Shown here piece after piece: positions 36,425-46,694 of a stretch of DNA of 64,000 nt. The DNA comes from Piscinibacter gummiphilus (lineage in GTDB: Bacteria; Pseudomonadota; Gammaproteobacteria; Burkholderiales; Burkholderiaceae_C), in the NCBI RefSeq assembly GCF_032681285.1, contig NZ_CP136336.1, positions 1,537,001 to 1,601,000 on the forward strand. Direction: 5' to 3'. Numbering within the stretch: the first letter of the stretch is position 1; the number at the start of each line of letters is the position of its first letter. The position numbers and the translations under genes are program-made. Below the pieces are notes generated by a model that did not search any database, was not told the origin of the DNA, and saw only the letters and a program-made list of their open reading frames with translations.

Positions 36425-36483
36425 GGGCCAGAAACCAGAAAGCCAACGGCCGCTGGCGCGGGACGTTGGCTTCAGGGAAAAGA

Positions 36484-36559
36484 TGGTGCCGGTGAAGAGA
36501 GTCGAACTCCCGACCTTCGCATTACGAATGCGCTGCTCTACCAACTGAGCTACACCGGC
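36484..36559 (-). tRNA. tRNA-Thr (anticodon CGU), CCA encoded
   Basis: From 36559 on the minus strand the sequence folds as a 76-base tRNA with acceptor GCCGGTG/CACCGGC, D arm GCTCAGTTGGTAGAGC, anticodon arm GCGCATTCGTAATGCGA with anticodon CGT, and T arm GGGAGTTCGACTCTC. The CCA is encoded at 36484-36486. It reads ACG codons. Confidence 0.97.
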
Positions 36560-36627
36560 GTGAAGCGCGCGATTATAGCGGGCTCTCGTGCCATCATCGG
36601 GCCGTGTGCGCACAAGAGGGCCGCCCG

Positions 36628-36885
36628 ATGGAGCCGAGCGACAAACATCACGCCTACTGGCGAGCCAACCTGCGGGTCACCGGCCTGCTGGTGTTCGTGT
36701 GGTTCTTCGTGACCTTCGTGATCGGCTGGTTCGCGCGCGACCTCGACTTCAACTTCTTCGGCTGGCCGTTCAGCTTCTGGGTAGCGGCGCAGGGCGCGCT
36801 CGTCGTCTACGTGCTGATCATCGGCTTCTACGCCTGGTACATGGGCCGGCTCGACCGCCGGCACGGCGTGGCTGACGAGGAGTAG
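36628..36885 (+). CDS. DUF4212 small subunit of a sodium/solute symporter, partner absent
   Basis: The 85-residue protein has two membrane helices (LLVFVWFFVTFVIGWFA and GALVVYVLIIGFYAWYMG) and the family signature YWRANLR at the start and FFGWPFSFWVAAQG in the loop. In most genomes I know of, this protein is followed directly by a large ActP-like sodium:solute symporter gene. Here the downstream gene is a phosphatase on the other strand, so the large subunit must be elsewhere or lost. ATG 36628 has AGAGGG 7 bp upstream. Confidence 0.82.
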   Translation: MEPSDKHHAYWRANLRVTGLLVFVWFFVTFVIGWFARDLDFNFFGWPFSFWVAAQGALVVYVLIIGFYAWYMGRLDRRHGVADEE

Positions 36886-36904
36886 CCACGACGAGTGGCC
36901 TGCC

Positions 36905-37576
36905 TCAGGCGTAGGTGATCCAGGACTGGTGCTCGGCGCTGTCGAGGTGCGGCAGCGTGTTGTAGGTCACCAGCGAATGCCGCTTCGGCGTGAAGGTGAG
37001 TTCGCTGACCGAGCTGTTGCGGATGCGCAGGTTGATTTCGATCATCGCGTTCAGCGGCGCACCCAGTGTGTGGGCGACGATGGTCGAGATCGGCCCGCCG
37101 CTCGACACCACCAGCACGTTCTTGCCGTAGTGCGTGGCGCGCACGTGGTCGAGCGCGCTCGTGATGCCGCTCACGAAATCGGCATGGCTGATCATGCCCT
37201 CGGGCTTGGTCTTGCCCTCGATCCACGCCGCCAGGCCTTCGCGCAACAGGCGGAAGTGCTCGCGCACCAGTTCGGGGGTGGTGGGGCGCTCCAGGGGCTC
37301 CGGGTGGATCGCCTGCACCACCGCTTTGCTGTCGTACTCGTTGAGGCCAGGCCAGGAGAGCGGGTCGATGGGCGTCTGCAGGCCCTCGGCGATGCAGGCG
37401 AGCGACTGCTTCTGCCGCTCCAGCGTGCCGACCAGCGCCGCATCGAACTTGACGCCCTTGTTCCGGAAGTACTCCCCCAGCCGCACGCACTGGCGCATGC
37501 CGAGGTCGCTCAGCTGGTCGTAGTTGTCGGCGCCGAATGAGGCCTGGCCGTGGCGAACGAGGTAGACGGTCCCCAT
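36905..37576 (-). CDS. histidine phosphatase superfamily protein
   Basis: The 223-residue protein begins MGTVYLVRHGQASFGADNYD, with the phospho-acceptor His in the RHGQ motif and later family elements (LERQKQSL, ISHADFV, LVVSSGGPIS). The usual second catalytic His, in an HG context, appears replaced by VSSGGPI, so activity on standard phosphoglycerate-mutase substrates is uncertain. It starts 2 bp after fbp and closes the prfB-pepN-fbp run. Confidence 0.85.
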   Translation of the reverse strand: MGTVYLVRHGQASFGADNYDQLSDLGMRQCVRLGEYFRNKGVKFDAALVGTLERQKQSLACIAEGLQTPIDPLSWPGLNEYDSKAVVQAIHPEPLERPTTPELVREHFRLLREGLAAWIEGKTKPEGMISHADFVSGITSALDHVRATHYGKNVLVVSSGGPISTIVAHTLGAPLNAMIEINLRIRNSSVSELTFTPKRHSLVTYNTLPHLDSAEHQSWITYA

Positions 37577-37578
37577 GT

Positions 37579-38594
<1,016 letters not shown>

Positions 38595-38598
<4 letters not shown>

Positions 38599-41294
38599 GG
38601 TGTCGTGGTTTCCTGTTGAAGGGCGCGATTGACGATCTCGGCGACGTCGCTCGACAGATCGGGTTTGGCGGCCACGCGGCGCAGCGCTTCGGCGGCGGCC
38701 GAGCGGTAGGGCTCGGCCAGCTGCGTCCAGCGGTCCATCACGCGCGCGAGGCGGGCGGCGAGCTGCGGGTTGATGCTGTCGAGTTCCAGGATGCGCTCGG
38801 CCCAGAACACGTAGCCCGCCGCATCGGCGCGGTGGAAGGCGGCCGGGTTGTTCATGCACAGCGCGGCGATCAGGCTGCGGGCGCGATTCGGGTTCTTGAG
38901 CGAGAAATCGGGGTGCTTGAGCAGGATCTTGGCGCGCTCGAACACGCGGCCATCCTTCTCCGGCGCCGTGACTTGCAGCGCGAACCACTTGTCGATGACG
39001 AGGGCCTCGTCCTTGAACAGGGTGTGGAAGCGCTGCAGCGCCAGCTCGGCCAGCTCCGAGTGCGCGTGCACGAGGGCGACGAGGGAACCGAGGCGGTCGG
39101 TCATGTTGCCGGCGTCCTTGAAGCGCTCGTAGGCGCGGCCCGGCCACACGGCGTCGTGGCGGGCCACCGCATCGCGGCACAGCATCGCGAGCGACAGGTT
39201 GGCGAGCGCACGGCGGCCCGAGGAGACCGGGTCGGGCGAGTAGCCACCCTTGACCTGGTGCGCCTCGTAGGCCCACTCCCAATCGGCGCGCAAGGCCTGC
39301 GCCAGTTGCAGCAGCATGCCTTCGCGCACGGCATGGATGCGCTGCGGGTCGACGGTCGTCAACTGCTCGGCCACATAGCCTTCGCTCGGCAGCGTGAGCG
39401 CCAGGTCCTTGAAGGCGGCGTCGAGCCCGGGGTGGCGCAGCACCGAGCGCATGGCCTCGATGAAGGCGTCGTCGAGCTGCGCCGGGCCGGTGCCGTTCAC
39501 GCCGGCCAGCAGGCGATTGAGCGCGAGGCGCTGGCCGGCTTCCCAGCGATTGAAGGCGTCGGAGTCGTGCTGAAGCAGCGTCAGCAGGTCGGCGTCCGCC
39601 AGATGGTCGTTGAGCACCACGGGCGCCGAGAACCCGCGCAGCAGCGAAGGCACCGGCTCCTGGTCGACGTTGACGAAGGTGAAGAAGCTGCGTGCTTCGT
39701 TGAGGACCAGCACGCGCTCGGTGCCGACCGGGGCGGCTTCGCCTTCCAGTTGCAGCGGCAGCGCGCTGCCGTCGCGGCCCACGAGGCCCATTGCGAGCGG
39801 GATCACATAGGCCTGCTTCACCGGCTGTCTGGGCGAGGGCAGGGCGGTTTGCTCGATGCCGAGGGTGTAGGTGCGGGTCGGTGCGTCGTAGCGGCCCCGT
39901 GCGGTGACCCGCGGCGTGCCGGCCTGGCTGTACCAGCGCTTGAACTGCGGCAGGAGCGTGGCGAGCGGGCTGTCGGGGTTGGCATCGGCGATGGCCTGGG
40001 CGAAGTCGTCGCAGGTCACGGCCTGGCCGTCGTGGCGCTCGAAGTATTTCGTGATGCCACGGGCGAAGCCGTCACGGCCCACCAGGGTCTGCATCATGCG
40101 CACCACCTCCGAGCCCTTCTCGTAGACAGTGGCGGTGTAGAAGTTGTTGATCTCGACGTAGCTGTCGGGCCGCACGGGGTGGGCCATGCTGCCGGCGTCT
40201 TCTGGGAACTGCACCTGGCGCAGCGTGCGCACGTCCTCGATGCGCTTCACCGCGCGCGCGGTGGGCGTGCCGGCCATGTCCATGCTGAACTCCTGGTCGC
40301 GGAAGACCGTGAGGCCCTCCTTCAGGCTCAGCTGGAACCAGTCGCGGCAGGTGATCCGGTTGCCGGTCCAGTTGTGGAAGTACTCGTGGCCGACCACGCT
40401 CTCGATGCCGGCGTAGTCCACATCGGTAGCAGTCGCCGGGTTGGCCAGAACGTACTTCGTGTTGAAGATGTTCAGGCCCTTGTTCTCCATCGCGCCCATG
40501 TTGAAGTCGCCCACGGCGACGATCATGAAGCGCTCCAGATCCAGGGGCAGGCCGAAGCGGGCTTCGTCCCACACGACAGACGCGATCAGCGAGTTCATCG
40601 CGTGCTCGGTCTTCTCGAGATCGCCGCGGCGCACGTGCACTTGCAGCAGGTGCTCCTTGCCCGAGCGCGTGCGGATCAGCTGCTCGCGTGTAACGAGGTC
40701 GGCCGCGACCAGCGCGAAGAGGTAGCTCGGCTTCGGGAACGGGTCGTGCCACTTCGCGTAGTGCCGCGGGCCATACACGCCGGCCATCATCTCGCCCTGC
40801 TCGACGAGGTTGCCGTTGGAGAGCAGCACGGGGTACTGCTTCTTCGCGGCGCGCAGCGTCACCGTGTAGACCGCCATCACGTCCGGCCGGTCGAGGAAAT
40901 AGGTGATGCGGCGGAAGCCCTCCGCCTCGCATTGTGTGAAGAACCCGCCACCCGAGGTGTAGAGGCCCGAGAGCTGCGTGTTCTTCTCCGGGCAGCAGGT
41001 GTTGCGGATCTCCAGCGTGAAGGGCGCGTCGGGCAGCGAGTCGATCACCAGCATGCCGTCTTCGTGCCGGAACGACACCGACTCGTTGTTGACGAGCACC
41101 CGCGTGAGCGTGATGTCTTCGCCGTGCAGGCGCAGCGGCTGCGGCGGCAGGGCCGCGTTGCGCTCGACCTGCATGCGGTTGATGACCATCGTCTTGACCG
41201 GGTCGAGGTCGAAGGTCAGGTCGACCGTGCGGATCCAGTACGCGGGTGGCGCGTAGTCTTCGCGGCGGATCAGGGGGGCGGTGCCTTCACGCAT
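38595..41294 (-). CDS. pepN: PepN, aminopeptidase N (M1 family)
   Basis: The 899-residue enzyme has the exopeptidase motif [11 protein letters not shown] and the zinc site HEYFH (His303, Glu304, His307) with the distant Glu in [13 protein letters not shown]. The N-terminal beta domain and long C-terminal helical domain match the E. coli PepN layout (870 residues). It removes N-terminal residues from peptides in the cytoplasm. It lies 35 bp downstream of prfB and overlaps fbp. Confidence 0.96.
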
Positions 41295-41329
41295 TCGGTG
41301 GTCTCCGTTGTTCTGTCAAACGCCTTGCG

Positions 41330-42434
41330 TCACACGCCCTGTTTCAGGCTCGCTTCGATGAACGCGTCGAGGTCACCGTCCAGCACCTTCTGGGTGTTGG
41401 AGATCTCGACGTTGGTGCGCAGGTCCTTGATGCGGCTCTGGTCGAGCACGTAAGAGCGGATCTGGTGGCCCCAGCCCACGTCGGTCTTGGTGTCTTCGAG
41501 CTTCTGCTGCTCTTCCTGGCGCTTGCGCATCTCGTGGTCGTACAGGCGCGAGCGCAGGCGCTTCCACGCCACGTCGCGGTTGCTGTGCTGGCTGCGGCCG
41601 TCCTGGCACTGCACCACGATGCCGGTCGGGATGTGCGTGAGCCGCACCGCCGAGTCGGTCTTGTTGATGTGCTGGCCGCCGGCGCCGCTGGCGCGGAAGG
41701 TGTCGGTGCGCACGTCGGACGGGTTGATCTCGATCTCGATCGAGTCGTCGATCTCGGGGTAGACGAAGAGCGACGCGAAGCTCGTGTGCCGGCCGCCGGC
41801 CGAGTCGAACGGGCTCTTGCGCACCAGGCGGTGCACGCCGGTCTCGGTGCGCAGCAGGCCGAAGGCGTAGTCGCCCTCCACCTTGATGGTGGCGCTCTTG
41901 ATGCCGGCGATGTCGCCCGGCGTCTCGTCTTCCATCGTCGTCTTGAAACCCTTGCGCTCGCAGTACTTCAAGTACTGGCGCAGCAGCATGCTCGCCCAGT
42001 CGCAGGCCTCGGTGCCGCCGGCGCCGGCCTGGATGTCGATGAAGCAGTTGCTCGGGTCGGCCGGGTTGTTGAACATCCGGCGGAATTCAAGCTGCTTGAC
42101 GGTCTCTTCGAGCTTGGCCGTCTCGGCTTCGATGGCCTGAAGCGAGCCTTCGTCGCCCTCGGCCTTGGCCATGTCGTACAGCTCGGTGTTGTCGGCCAGG
42201 TTGGTGGTGAGGTGGTTGATCGTCTCGACCACCTGCTCCAGCGTGCGCTTCTCGCGCCCCAGCTCCTGCGCGCGCTTGGGGTCGTCCCAGACCTTGGGGT
42301 TCTCCAGTGCGGCGTTGACTTCGTTCAGTCGCAGTGCTTTGCGATCGTAGTCAAAGATACCCCCGAAGGTCGACCGTGCGGCGGCTCAGGTCGGCCAGGG
42401 AGTTGCCAATGGCATTGATGTGTTCGACGTCCAT
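41330..42434 (-). CDS. prfB: PrfB, peptide chain release factor 2 (programmed frameshift)
   Basis: The full protein needs a +1 frameshift. The ATG at 42434 opens a 27-codon frame ([20 protein letters not shown]...LRGYL) ending at TGA 42351-42353. Shifting forward one base continues as [14 protein letters not shown] into the 340-residue main frame, giving 367 residues in all. The stop-codon recognition tripeptide SPF ([10 protein letters not shown]) and the peptidyl-hydrolysis GGQ (residues 252-254, GAGGQHINK) are present. RF2 reads UAA and UGA, so its own level sets the frameshift rate. The gene is intact. Confidence 0.97.
42350..42366 (-). promoter_or_regulatory. prfB +1 recoding site
   Basis: The minus strand reads CGGGGGTATCTTTGAC. 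A GGGGG Shine-Dalgarno-like run lies three bases before the CTT slippery codon (42354-42356), which is followed by in-frame UGA and then C, a weak termination context. This is the conserved RF2 autoregulatory frameshift element. Confidence 0.96.
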
Positions 42435-42485
42435 GATTCGGGCCTTATTTTCTGAAGCCCGCAATTGTGTCACGCCAGGAAATGC

Positions 42486-43424
42486 TTACCCTGCGAGGAA
42501 GGCCTCCAGATGTCGGGCCAATGCCTCGGGCTGGTCGTGGTGAAGCATGTGGCCGGCGGGGGAGAGCACGGCCTTGGTGACGGGTGAGGGCACCACTTTC
42601 AGCCGCTCGTGGAACTCGTCCTTCGTGTAGCGGCCGTTCCACCATTTGCCGGCGTCCGTCTGGTCGCCTTCCACCCACAGCAGCGGGGCGCTGATCTGCG
42701 CCCAGCAGGCCACGACCTCGTCGCGCTGATACAGCAGCGGGTTGCTGCGCTTGTGCGCCGGGTCGCCGAGGATCTGCCAGAGGCCATTCTCATCCTGCTT
42801 CGACCAGTGGCCGGCCAGCCAGTGCGCGCGGTCGCTGCGCAGCAGCGGGTTGGTCTTCTGCAGCCGGGCCGCGACGGCCGCCTGGCTGGCGTAGGGGCGG
42901 ATCTCGACCGGCTGCTTCAGCTCGTCTAGCCAGGCCGCGTAGCGCTTGGGCGCCATCTTGGGCACGGTGGCCGGCATGCCGAAGCCTTCAAGGTTGACCA
43001 GCCGGCGGATGCGCGCGGGGCGCACGCCGCCATAGAGCATGACCACGTTGCCACCCATGCTGTGGCCCACGAGGTCGATCTGCTCCAGCCCGGGGAAGGG
43101 CTTGAGCACCGCGTCGACGATGCCGTCGAGGTCGCCCAGGTAGTCGGCGAACCAGTAGCTGTCTTCGTTCGGTGTCTCGGTGAGGCCGAAGCCGCGCCAG
43201 TCGGCGGCCACGATGTAGCGGTCGTCCGAGAGCGCGTCGACCACGAACTGGAACGAGGCGCCCACGTCCATCCAGCCATGCATCATCACCAGTGGCGGGC
43301 GCTCGGGGCTGACGGTCTTGGGGTCGCCCCAGTGGCGCAGGTGGTACTTCAGGCCCCGGATGGGGAGGAACTCGCTGCGGCTCGCACGCCGCGCCACATA
43401 GGCGGTATCGGTCATGCGGTTCAT
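42486..43424 (-). CDS. alpha/beta hydrolase
   Basis: The 312-residue protein has the hydrolase fold: oxyanion region MMHGWMDVGASFQF, nucleophile elbow VGHSMGGNVV (Ser in GHSMGG), an acid residue in LWVEGDQTDAG and terminal His in AGHMLHHDQP. The region between strands 6 and 7 forms a helical cap, as in epoxide hydrolases and C-C bond hydrolases. Substrate unknown. It lies 52 bp upstream of prfB on the same strand. The start could be 43424 or 43415. Confidence 0.88.
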   Translation of the reverse strand: MNRMTDTAYVARRASRSEFLPIRGLKYHLRHWGDPKTVSPERPPLVMMHGWMDVGASFQFVVDALSDDRYIVAADWRGFGLTETPNEDSYWFADYLGDLDGIVDAVLKPFPGLEQIDLVGHSMGGNVVMLYGGVRPARIRRLVNLEGFGMPATVPKMAPKRYAAWLDELKQPVEIRPYASQAAVAARLQKTNPLLRSDRAHWLAGHWSKQDENGLWQILGDPAHKRSNPLLYQRDEVVACWAQISAPLLWVEGDQTDAGKWWNGRYTKDEFHERLKVVPSPVTKAVLSPAGHMLHHDQPEALARHLEAFLAG

Positions 43425-43569
43425 CTTAGGCCGCGGCCCTGGTGGGCGCTGTCGAAGCCGTGACAGACACGGCCGCGGAGGCTTTTCAGGACTTTTCAGG
43501 CCGGCTTCAAGACGCCGTGCCCGCCACGGCCGACAGTGCGGGCATCTCACCCAAGCCCCAGAGGTTGCG

Positions 43570-43809
43570 ATGTTCAACACCCAGTACGAGCGCCCGGCCG
43601 TGGTGCTGCTGTCGGCCATGTGGGGCCTGGCGGCGGTGCTTGCGATCGCGGCCTTCACCGTTTCGGCCTTCGCCGCCACCGAGGCCTTGCCTGTGGCGCC
43701 GACCTTGCACATCGTGCGCCTGGCCCATGCCGAAAGTGTGGAAAGCGTCACAAGACCCTCTATGCTTCGGGAGCCGCGGCACGCCATCAGCAAACACAAG
43801 CTCGACTGA
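43570..43809 (+). CDS. small membrane protein of unknown function
   Basis: The 79-residue ORF has an AGAGG site and one hydrophobic segment (VVLLSAMWGLAAVLAIAAFTV, about residues 11-31), followed by a polar, probably extracytoplasmic or disordered tail. No family is recognised. It ends 18 bp before the SLOG-like gene and could be the first gene of that module, but its codon use is host-like and it may be unrelated. Confidence 0.5.
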   Translation: MFNTQYERPAVVLLSAMWGLAAVLAIAAFTVSAFAATEALPVAPTLHIVRLAHAESVESVTRPSMLREPRHAISKHKLD

Positions 43810-43827
43810 CTGCGGCAGGGAGGCTCC

Positions 43828-44493
43828 TTGTTGCCGCAACACGCGACCCGGGGTTTGAACATCGGTGTGACGGGGCATCGCTTGAACCGCATTTCGCAAC
43901 GCCAGCTCGACCGGCTCACGCCGCAGGTGCAGCCCTTGCTCGCGCATGTCGCGCAAAAGGCGCGGGCCTCGGGTGCCGCCTCGCTGACGCTGGTGTGCGG
44001 TCTGGCCGAAGGCGCCGACCGGCACGTGGCGCGGCTGGCGCTCGACGAAGGCTACGGTCTGCATGCGGTGTTGCCCTTCGACCGGGACCTGTACGCGCGT
44101 GACTTCCCCGCGGCGGCGTCCCGTCGTGAATTCGACGCCTTGCTGCGCAGCGCCGAGCATGTCACCGAGTTGCCCGGCCGGCCGGGGTTCAACGCGCAGG
44201 CGTATCACCGCGCAGCGCAGGCCCTGCTCGACCGTTCCGACCTGCTGATTGCCTTGTGGGACGGCCGCCCCGCCCAGGGCCGCGGCGGCACCGCCGAGGT
44301 GGTGAACGGGGCCTGCGCGCGCCGCATGCCCGTCGTCCACGTGTCGACACGGGAGCACGCCGCGCCGATGCTGATCTGGCAACGCCAAGGCCGCCCTGCG
44401 CGCGGGCGCAATGCGTATGACGCCGCGCCGTCCCGTCGCTGCGGGCCGGTGCAGGTGGCCGCGGCGGTGTCTCACGTCATGAGAGCGCCGTGA
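43828..44493 (+). CDS. SLOG/DprA-like Rossmann protein, first gene of TIR module
   Basis: The 221-residue product starts at a TTG (43828 or 43831) behind GGGAGG. It opens with GLNIGVTGHRLNRI, continues LTLVCGLAEGADRHVARLAL and ends YHRAAQALLDRSDLLIALWD, GGTAEVVNGACARRMPVVHV. This is the pattern of SLOG-superfamily nucleotide-binding domains (GxxGHR first loop, G-A-D motif, then D-x-L-I-A-x-W-D). SLOG domains bind nucleotides such as ADP-ribose derivatives and are sensors in several defence systems, notably Thoeris ThsA. Its stop overlaps the TIR gene start by 4 bp, indicating coupled synthesis. Confidence 0.75.
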   Translation: MLPQHATRGLNIGVTGHRLNRISQRQLDRLTPQVQPLLAHVAQKARASGAASLTLVCGLAEGADRHVARLALDEGYGLHAVLPFDRDLYARDFPAAASRREFDALLRSAEHVTELPGRPGFNAQAYHRAAQALLDRSDLLIALWDGRPAQGRGGTAEVVNGACARRMPVVHVSTREHAAPMLIWQRQGRPARGRNAYDAAPSRRCGPVQVAAAVSHVMRAP

Positions 44494-46694
44494 GCCTCAA
44501 GCTCGTATCGCCCGCCGAACCGGCAACGCCAGGCGCTGCCGAGCCAACGAGCGAGTACCGCTATTGGGCTTTCCTTAGCTACAGCCACCACGACAAGGCG
44601 ATCGCGAAGCGGCTGCAGAAGCAGCTCGAGACCTACCGTGTGCCCAAGCGCTTGGTCGGGCGCGAGACCTCGCACGGTGTTGTGCCACCGCGTGTGTCGC
44701 CGGTGTTCCGTGACCGCGATGAGTTGCACGCGGGCAGCGACCTCAAGGCGAGCGTGCATGAGGCCTTGTCGCACAGCCGCTGGTTGATCGTTGTCTGCAC
44801 TCCCGACTCGGCGCGTTCGCCCTGGGTCAACCGGGAAATCGTCGAGTTCAAGAAGCTGCACGGCGAGCGGCGTGTGCTCGCGCTGATTGCGCGCGGCGAA
44901 CCGTTTACAAGCGACATGGCCGGGCGGGAGGCGGAGGAGTGTTTTCCACCGGCGCTGCGGCGGGCGTTGACGGACGAAGGCAAGGCCGAGGGTGAGCCGC
45001 TGGAGCCGATTGCGGCGGACATGCGCAAGCACGGGGATGGCCCGCATCGATCGATGCTGAAGCTGCTGGCCGGCATGCTGGGCGTGCCGTTCGACGACCT
45101 GGTGCGGCGGGACCTGCAGCGCCGTGTGCGTTGGCTCTCGGTTCTGGCTGCGTCTTCGGCCCTGGGCGTTGTCGTGTTCGCCTGCCTCGCAGTGGTTGCC
45201 GTGCAGGCGCGCAACGAGGCGCAGTATCAGCGCCAGCAGGCCGAGGGCTTGATCGAGTTCATGCTGGGCGATTTGCGCAAGAAGCTTGAGCCCGTGGGCC
45301 GTCTCGAAGTGCTTGACTCGGTCGGCGAGAAGACCCTTGGGTATTACGGCGGACAGGACGCCGCTGCATTGGACGCAAACGCACTTGGGCACAGGTCGAG
45401 GGCGATGCACCTCATCGGTGAGATCCGGGACCTGCGTGGGCAGCCGGCGGAGGCACAGAGGGCCTTTGAGCAAGCCGCAGAGACAACCGCGTTGCTGCTG
45501 AACAAGGCCCCTAACGACGGGCAACGCATCTTCGATCACGCGCAGAGCGTCTACTGGGTGGGTTACGCAGCGTGGAAGCGCGCGGACGGACGCAATGCTG
45601 AAGCGCGATTTCTAGAGTATCTGGGGCTTGCGCAGCGGTTGACGCAGATCGATCCGGCCAATCCGGCGTGGCTGGCGGAGGGCGCGCATGCCCGGATCAA
45701 TCTGGGCGTGGTCCAGCTCGGGATGGGGCGCGCCAACGCAGCGGTGACAACATTCCAAGAGGCCGGCGAACTCTTTGGCGCACTCCTGCCGCGCAGACCC
45801 GAACTCGGGCTGGACTTGGCCAACAGCCATGGTTGGTTGGCGAAGTCATACGCCGCTCAGGGGGCACACGACAAGGCACTCGAGTGGCTTCGCCGGCGGA
45901 TCGATGTGCTGCGCGCGGTGCCCGACTCCGGCCGGAGCAGGACGGTTCAACGCGAGATCATGCTCGCGCATCTCGAAATTGCGCATCAGGAGCTGTCGCT
46001 CGGTCGCCTGTCCCAATCCGCTGCCAACGTGGCCTTGGCGGTTGGCATGGCGGATGAGTTGGTGAAGACCGATGCCGACAACTTCAGCTGGCAGCTCGAT
46101 GCCTGTGTCGCCAAGCTGCATCAAGTGGAGATTGCACTCCTTCAGCGTCAGCTGGACCAAGCGGTGCGCGAGTCCCCCACGATCAGTGGCTGCATCGAAA
46201 AGGTTGGAGCAGGTGACTCCACAGGCGTTTGGGACACTGTGCTACTCAAGGCGAGAGCGTTTACTGTTCTGCTAGCCCTGCCTGAAGACCGGCGCCGCGC
46301 GGAGTCTGCTGCTCGTCTGCGTGAGTTCCTGGCCACGTCCGCCGTGACCGTGCAGAAAGACATGTTGGATCGGGCCAGTTTGGACGCCGGCTTGGCCGCC
46401 GCCTACATTGCGCTTGGCGATCACGACTTGAAGGTCTCGGGCAGCGACGCACGTGCCTCTTGGAACGCAGCGGTCCGGCTGTTGGAGCCTCACGCTGCTA
46501 CCGGCGACGGTTTCGTGCTCACGACTTTGGCCCAAGCCAGATTGAGGCTGAACGATGCGGAAGGTGCGCGCCGGTTGGTCGCACGCATCGAGCCCACGAT
46601 TTATCGTCACCCCGCCTTTGCCGAACTTCTCAATCAACTGCACGCCGCGCGGGGGACGGGCGGCTTGTCAGTACCACTCGGAGCTAAGAAATGA
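44490..46694 (+). CDS. TIR-transmembrane-TPR protein
   Basis: The 734-residue product starts at a GTG overlapping the previous stop. A TIR domain (about 22-150) has YRYWAFLSYSHHDKAIAKRL, the BB-loop region RDRDELHAGSD and SPWVNREIVEFK, whose Glu116 aligns with the catalytic Glu of NAD-cleaving TIRs (SARM1 has WVHKE). A membrane helix (about 213-238) follows. Then comes a block AEGLIEFMLGDLRKKLEPVG, which I have seen in other TPR-bearing bacterial signalling proteins, and about 430 residues of helical TPR-like repeats. It may cleave NAD or make a cyclic ADP-ribose signal when the repeats sense a trigger. From about 45340 the base composition is lower in GC than the surrounding genes, suggesting transfer. 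It overlaps the next gene by 4 bp. Confidence 0.82.
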   Translation: MSLKLVSPAEPATPGAAEPTSEYRYWAFLSYSHHDKAIAKRLQKQLETYRVPKRLVGRETSHGVVPPRVSPVFRDRDELHAGSDLKASVHEALSHSRWLIVVCTPDSARSPWVNREIVEFKKLHGERRVLALIARGEPFTSDMAGREAEECFPPALRRALTDEGKAEGEPLEPIAADMRKHGDGPHRSMLKLLAGMLGVPFDDLVRRDLQRRVRWLSVLAASSALGVVVFACLAVVAVQARNEAQYQRQQAEGLIEFMLGDLRKKLEPVGRLEVLDSVGEKTLGYYGGQDAAALDANALGHRSRAMHLIGEIRDLRGQPAEAQRAFEQAAETTALLLNKAPNDGQRIFDHAQSVYWVGYAAWKRADGRNAEARFLEYLGLAQRLTQIDPANPAWLAEGAHARINLGVVQLGMGRANAAVTTFQEAGELFGALLPRRPELGLDLANSHGWLAKSYAAQGAHDKALEWLRRRIDVLRAVPDSGRSRTVQREIMLAHLEIAHQELSLGRLSQSAANVALAVGMADELVKTDADNFSWQLDACVAKLHQVEIALLQRQLDQAVRESPTISGCIEKVGAGDSTGVWDTVLLKARAFTVLLALPEDRRRAESAARLREFLATSAVTVQKDMLDRASLDAGLAAAYIALGDHDLKVSGSDARASWNAAVRLLEPHAATGDGFVLTTLAQARLRLNDAEGARRLVARIEPTIYRHPAFAELLNQLHAARGTGGLSVPLGAKK

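Noticed and set aside
36461..36613. Extending the VanZ gene to a start at 36613
   Set aside because: That frame runs through the tRNA-Thr gene; the ATG at 36424 gives the family's normal length.
38616..41453. 945-codon open frame antisense to pepN
   Set aside because: This is another GC-driven shadow; pepN on the minus strand has the HEYFH and GAMEN motifs.
42232..42434. prfB as a pseudogene with an in-frame stop
   Set aside because: The TGA is the programmed frameshift signal, with all conserved elements present.
43828..46694. Calling the SLOG-TIR pair a Thoeris system
   Set aside because: Thoeris ThsA combines SIR2 or another effector with SLOG, and ThsB is a stand-alone TIR. Here SLOG is solo and TIR is fused to TM and TPR, so the name would mislead.
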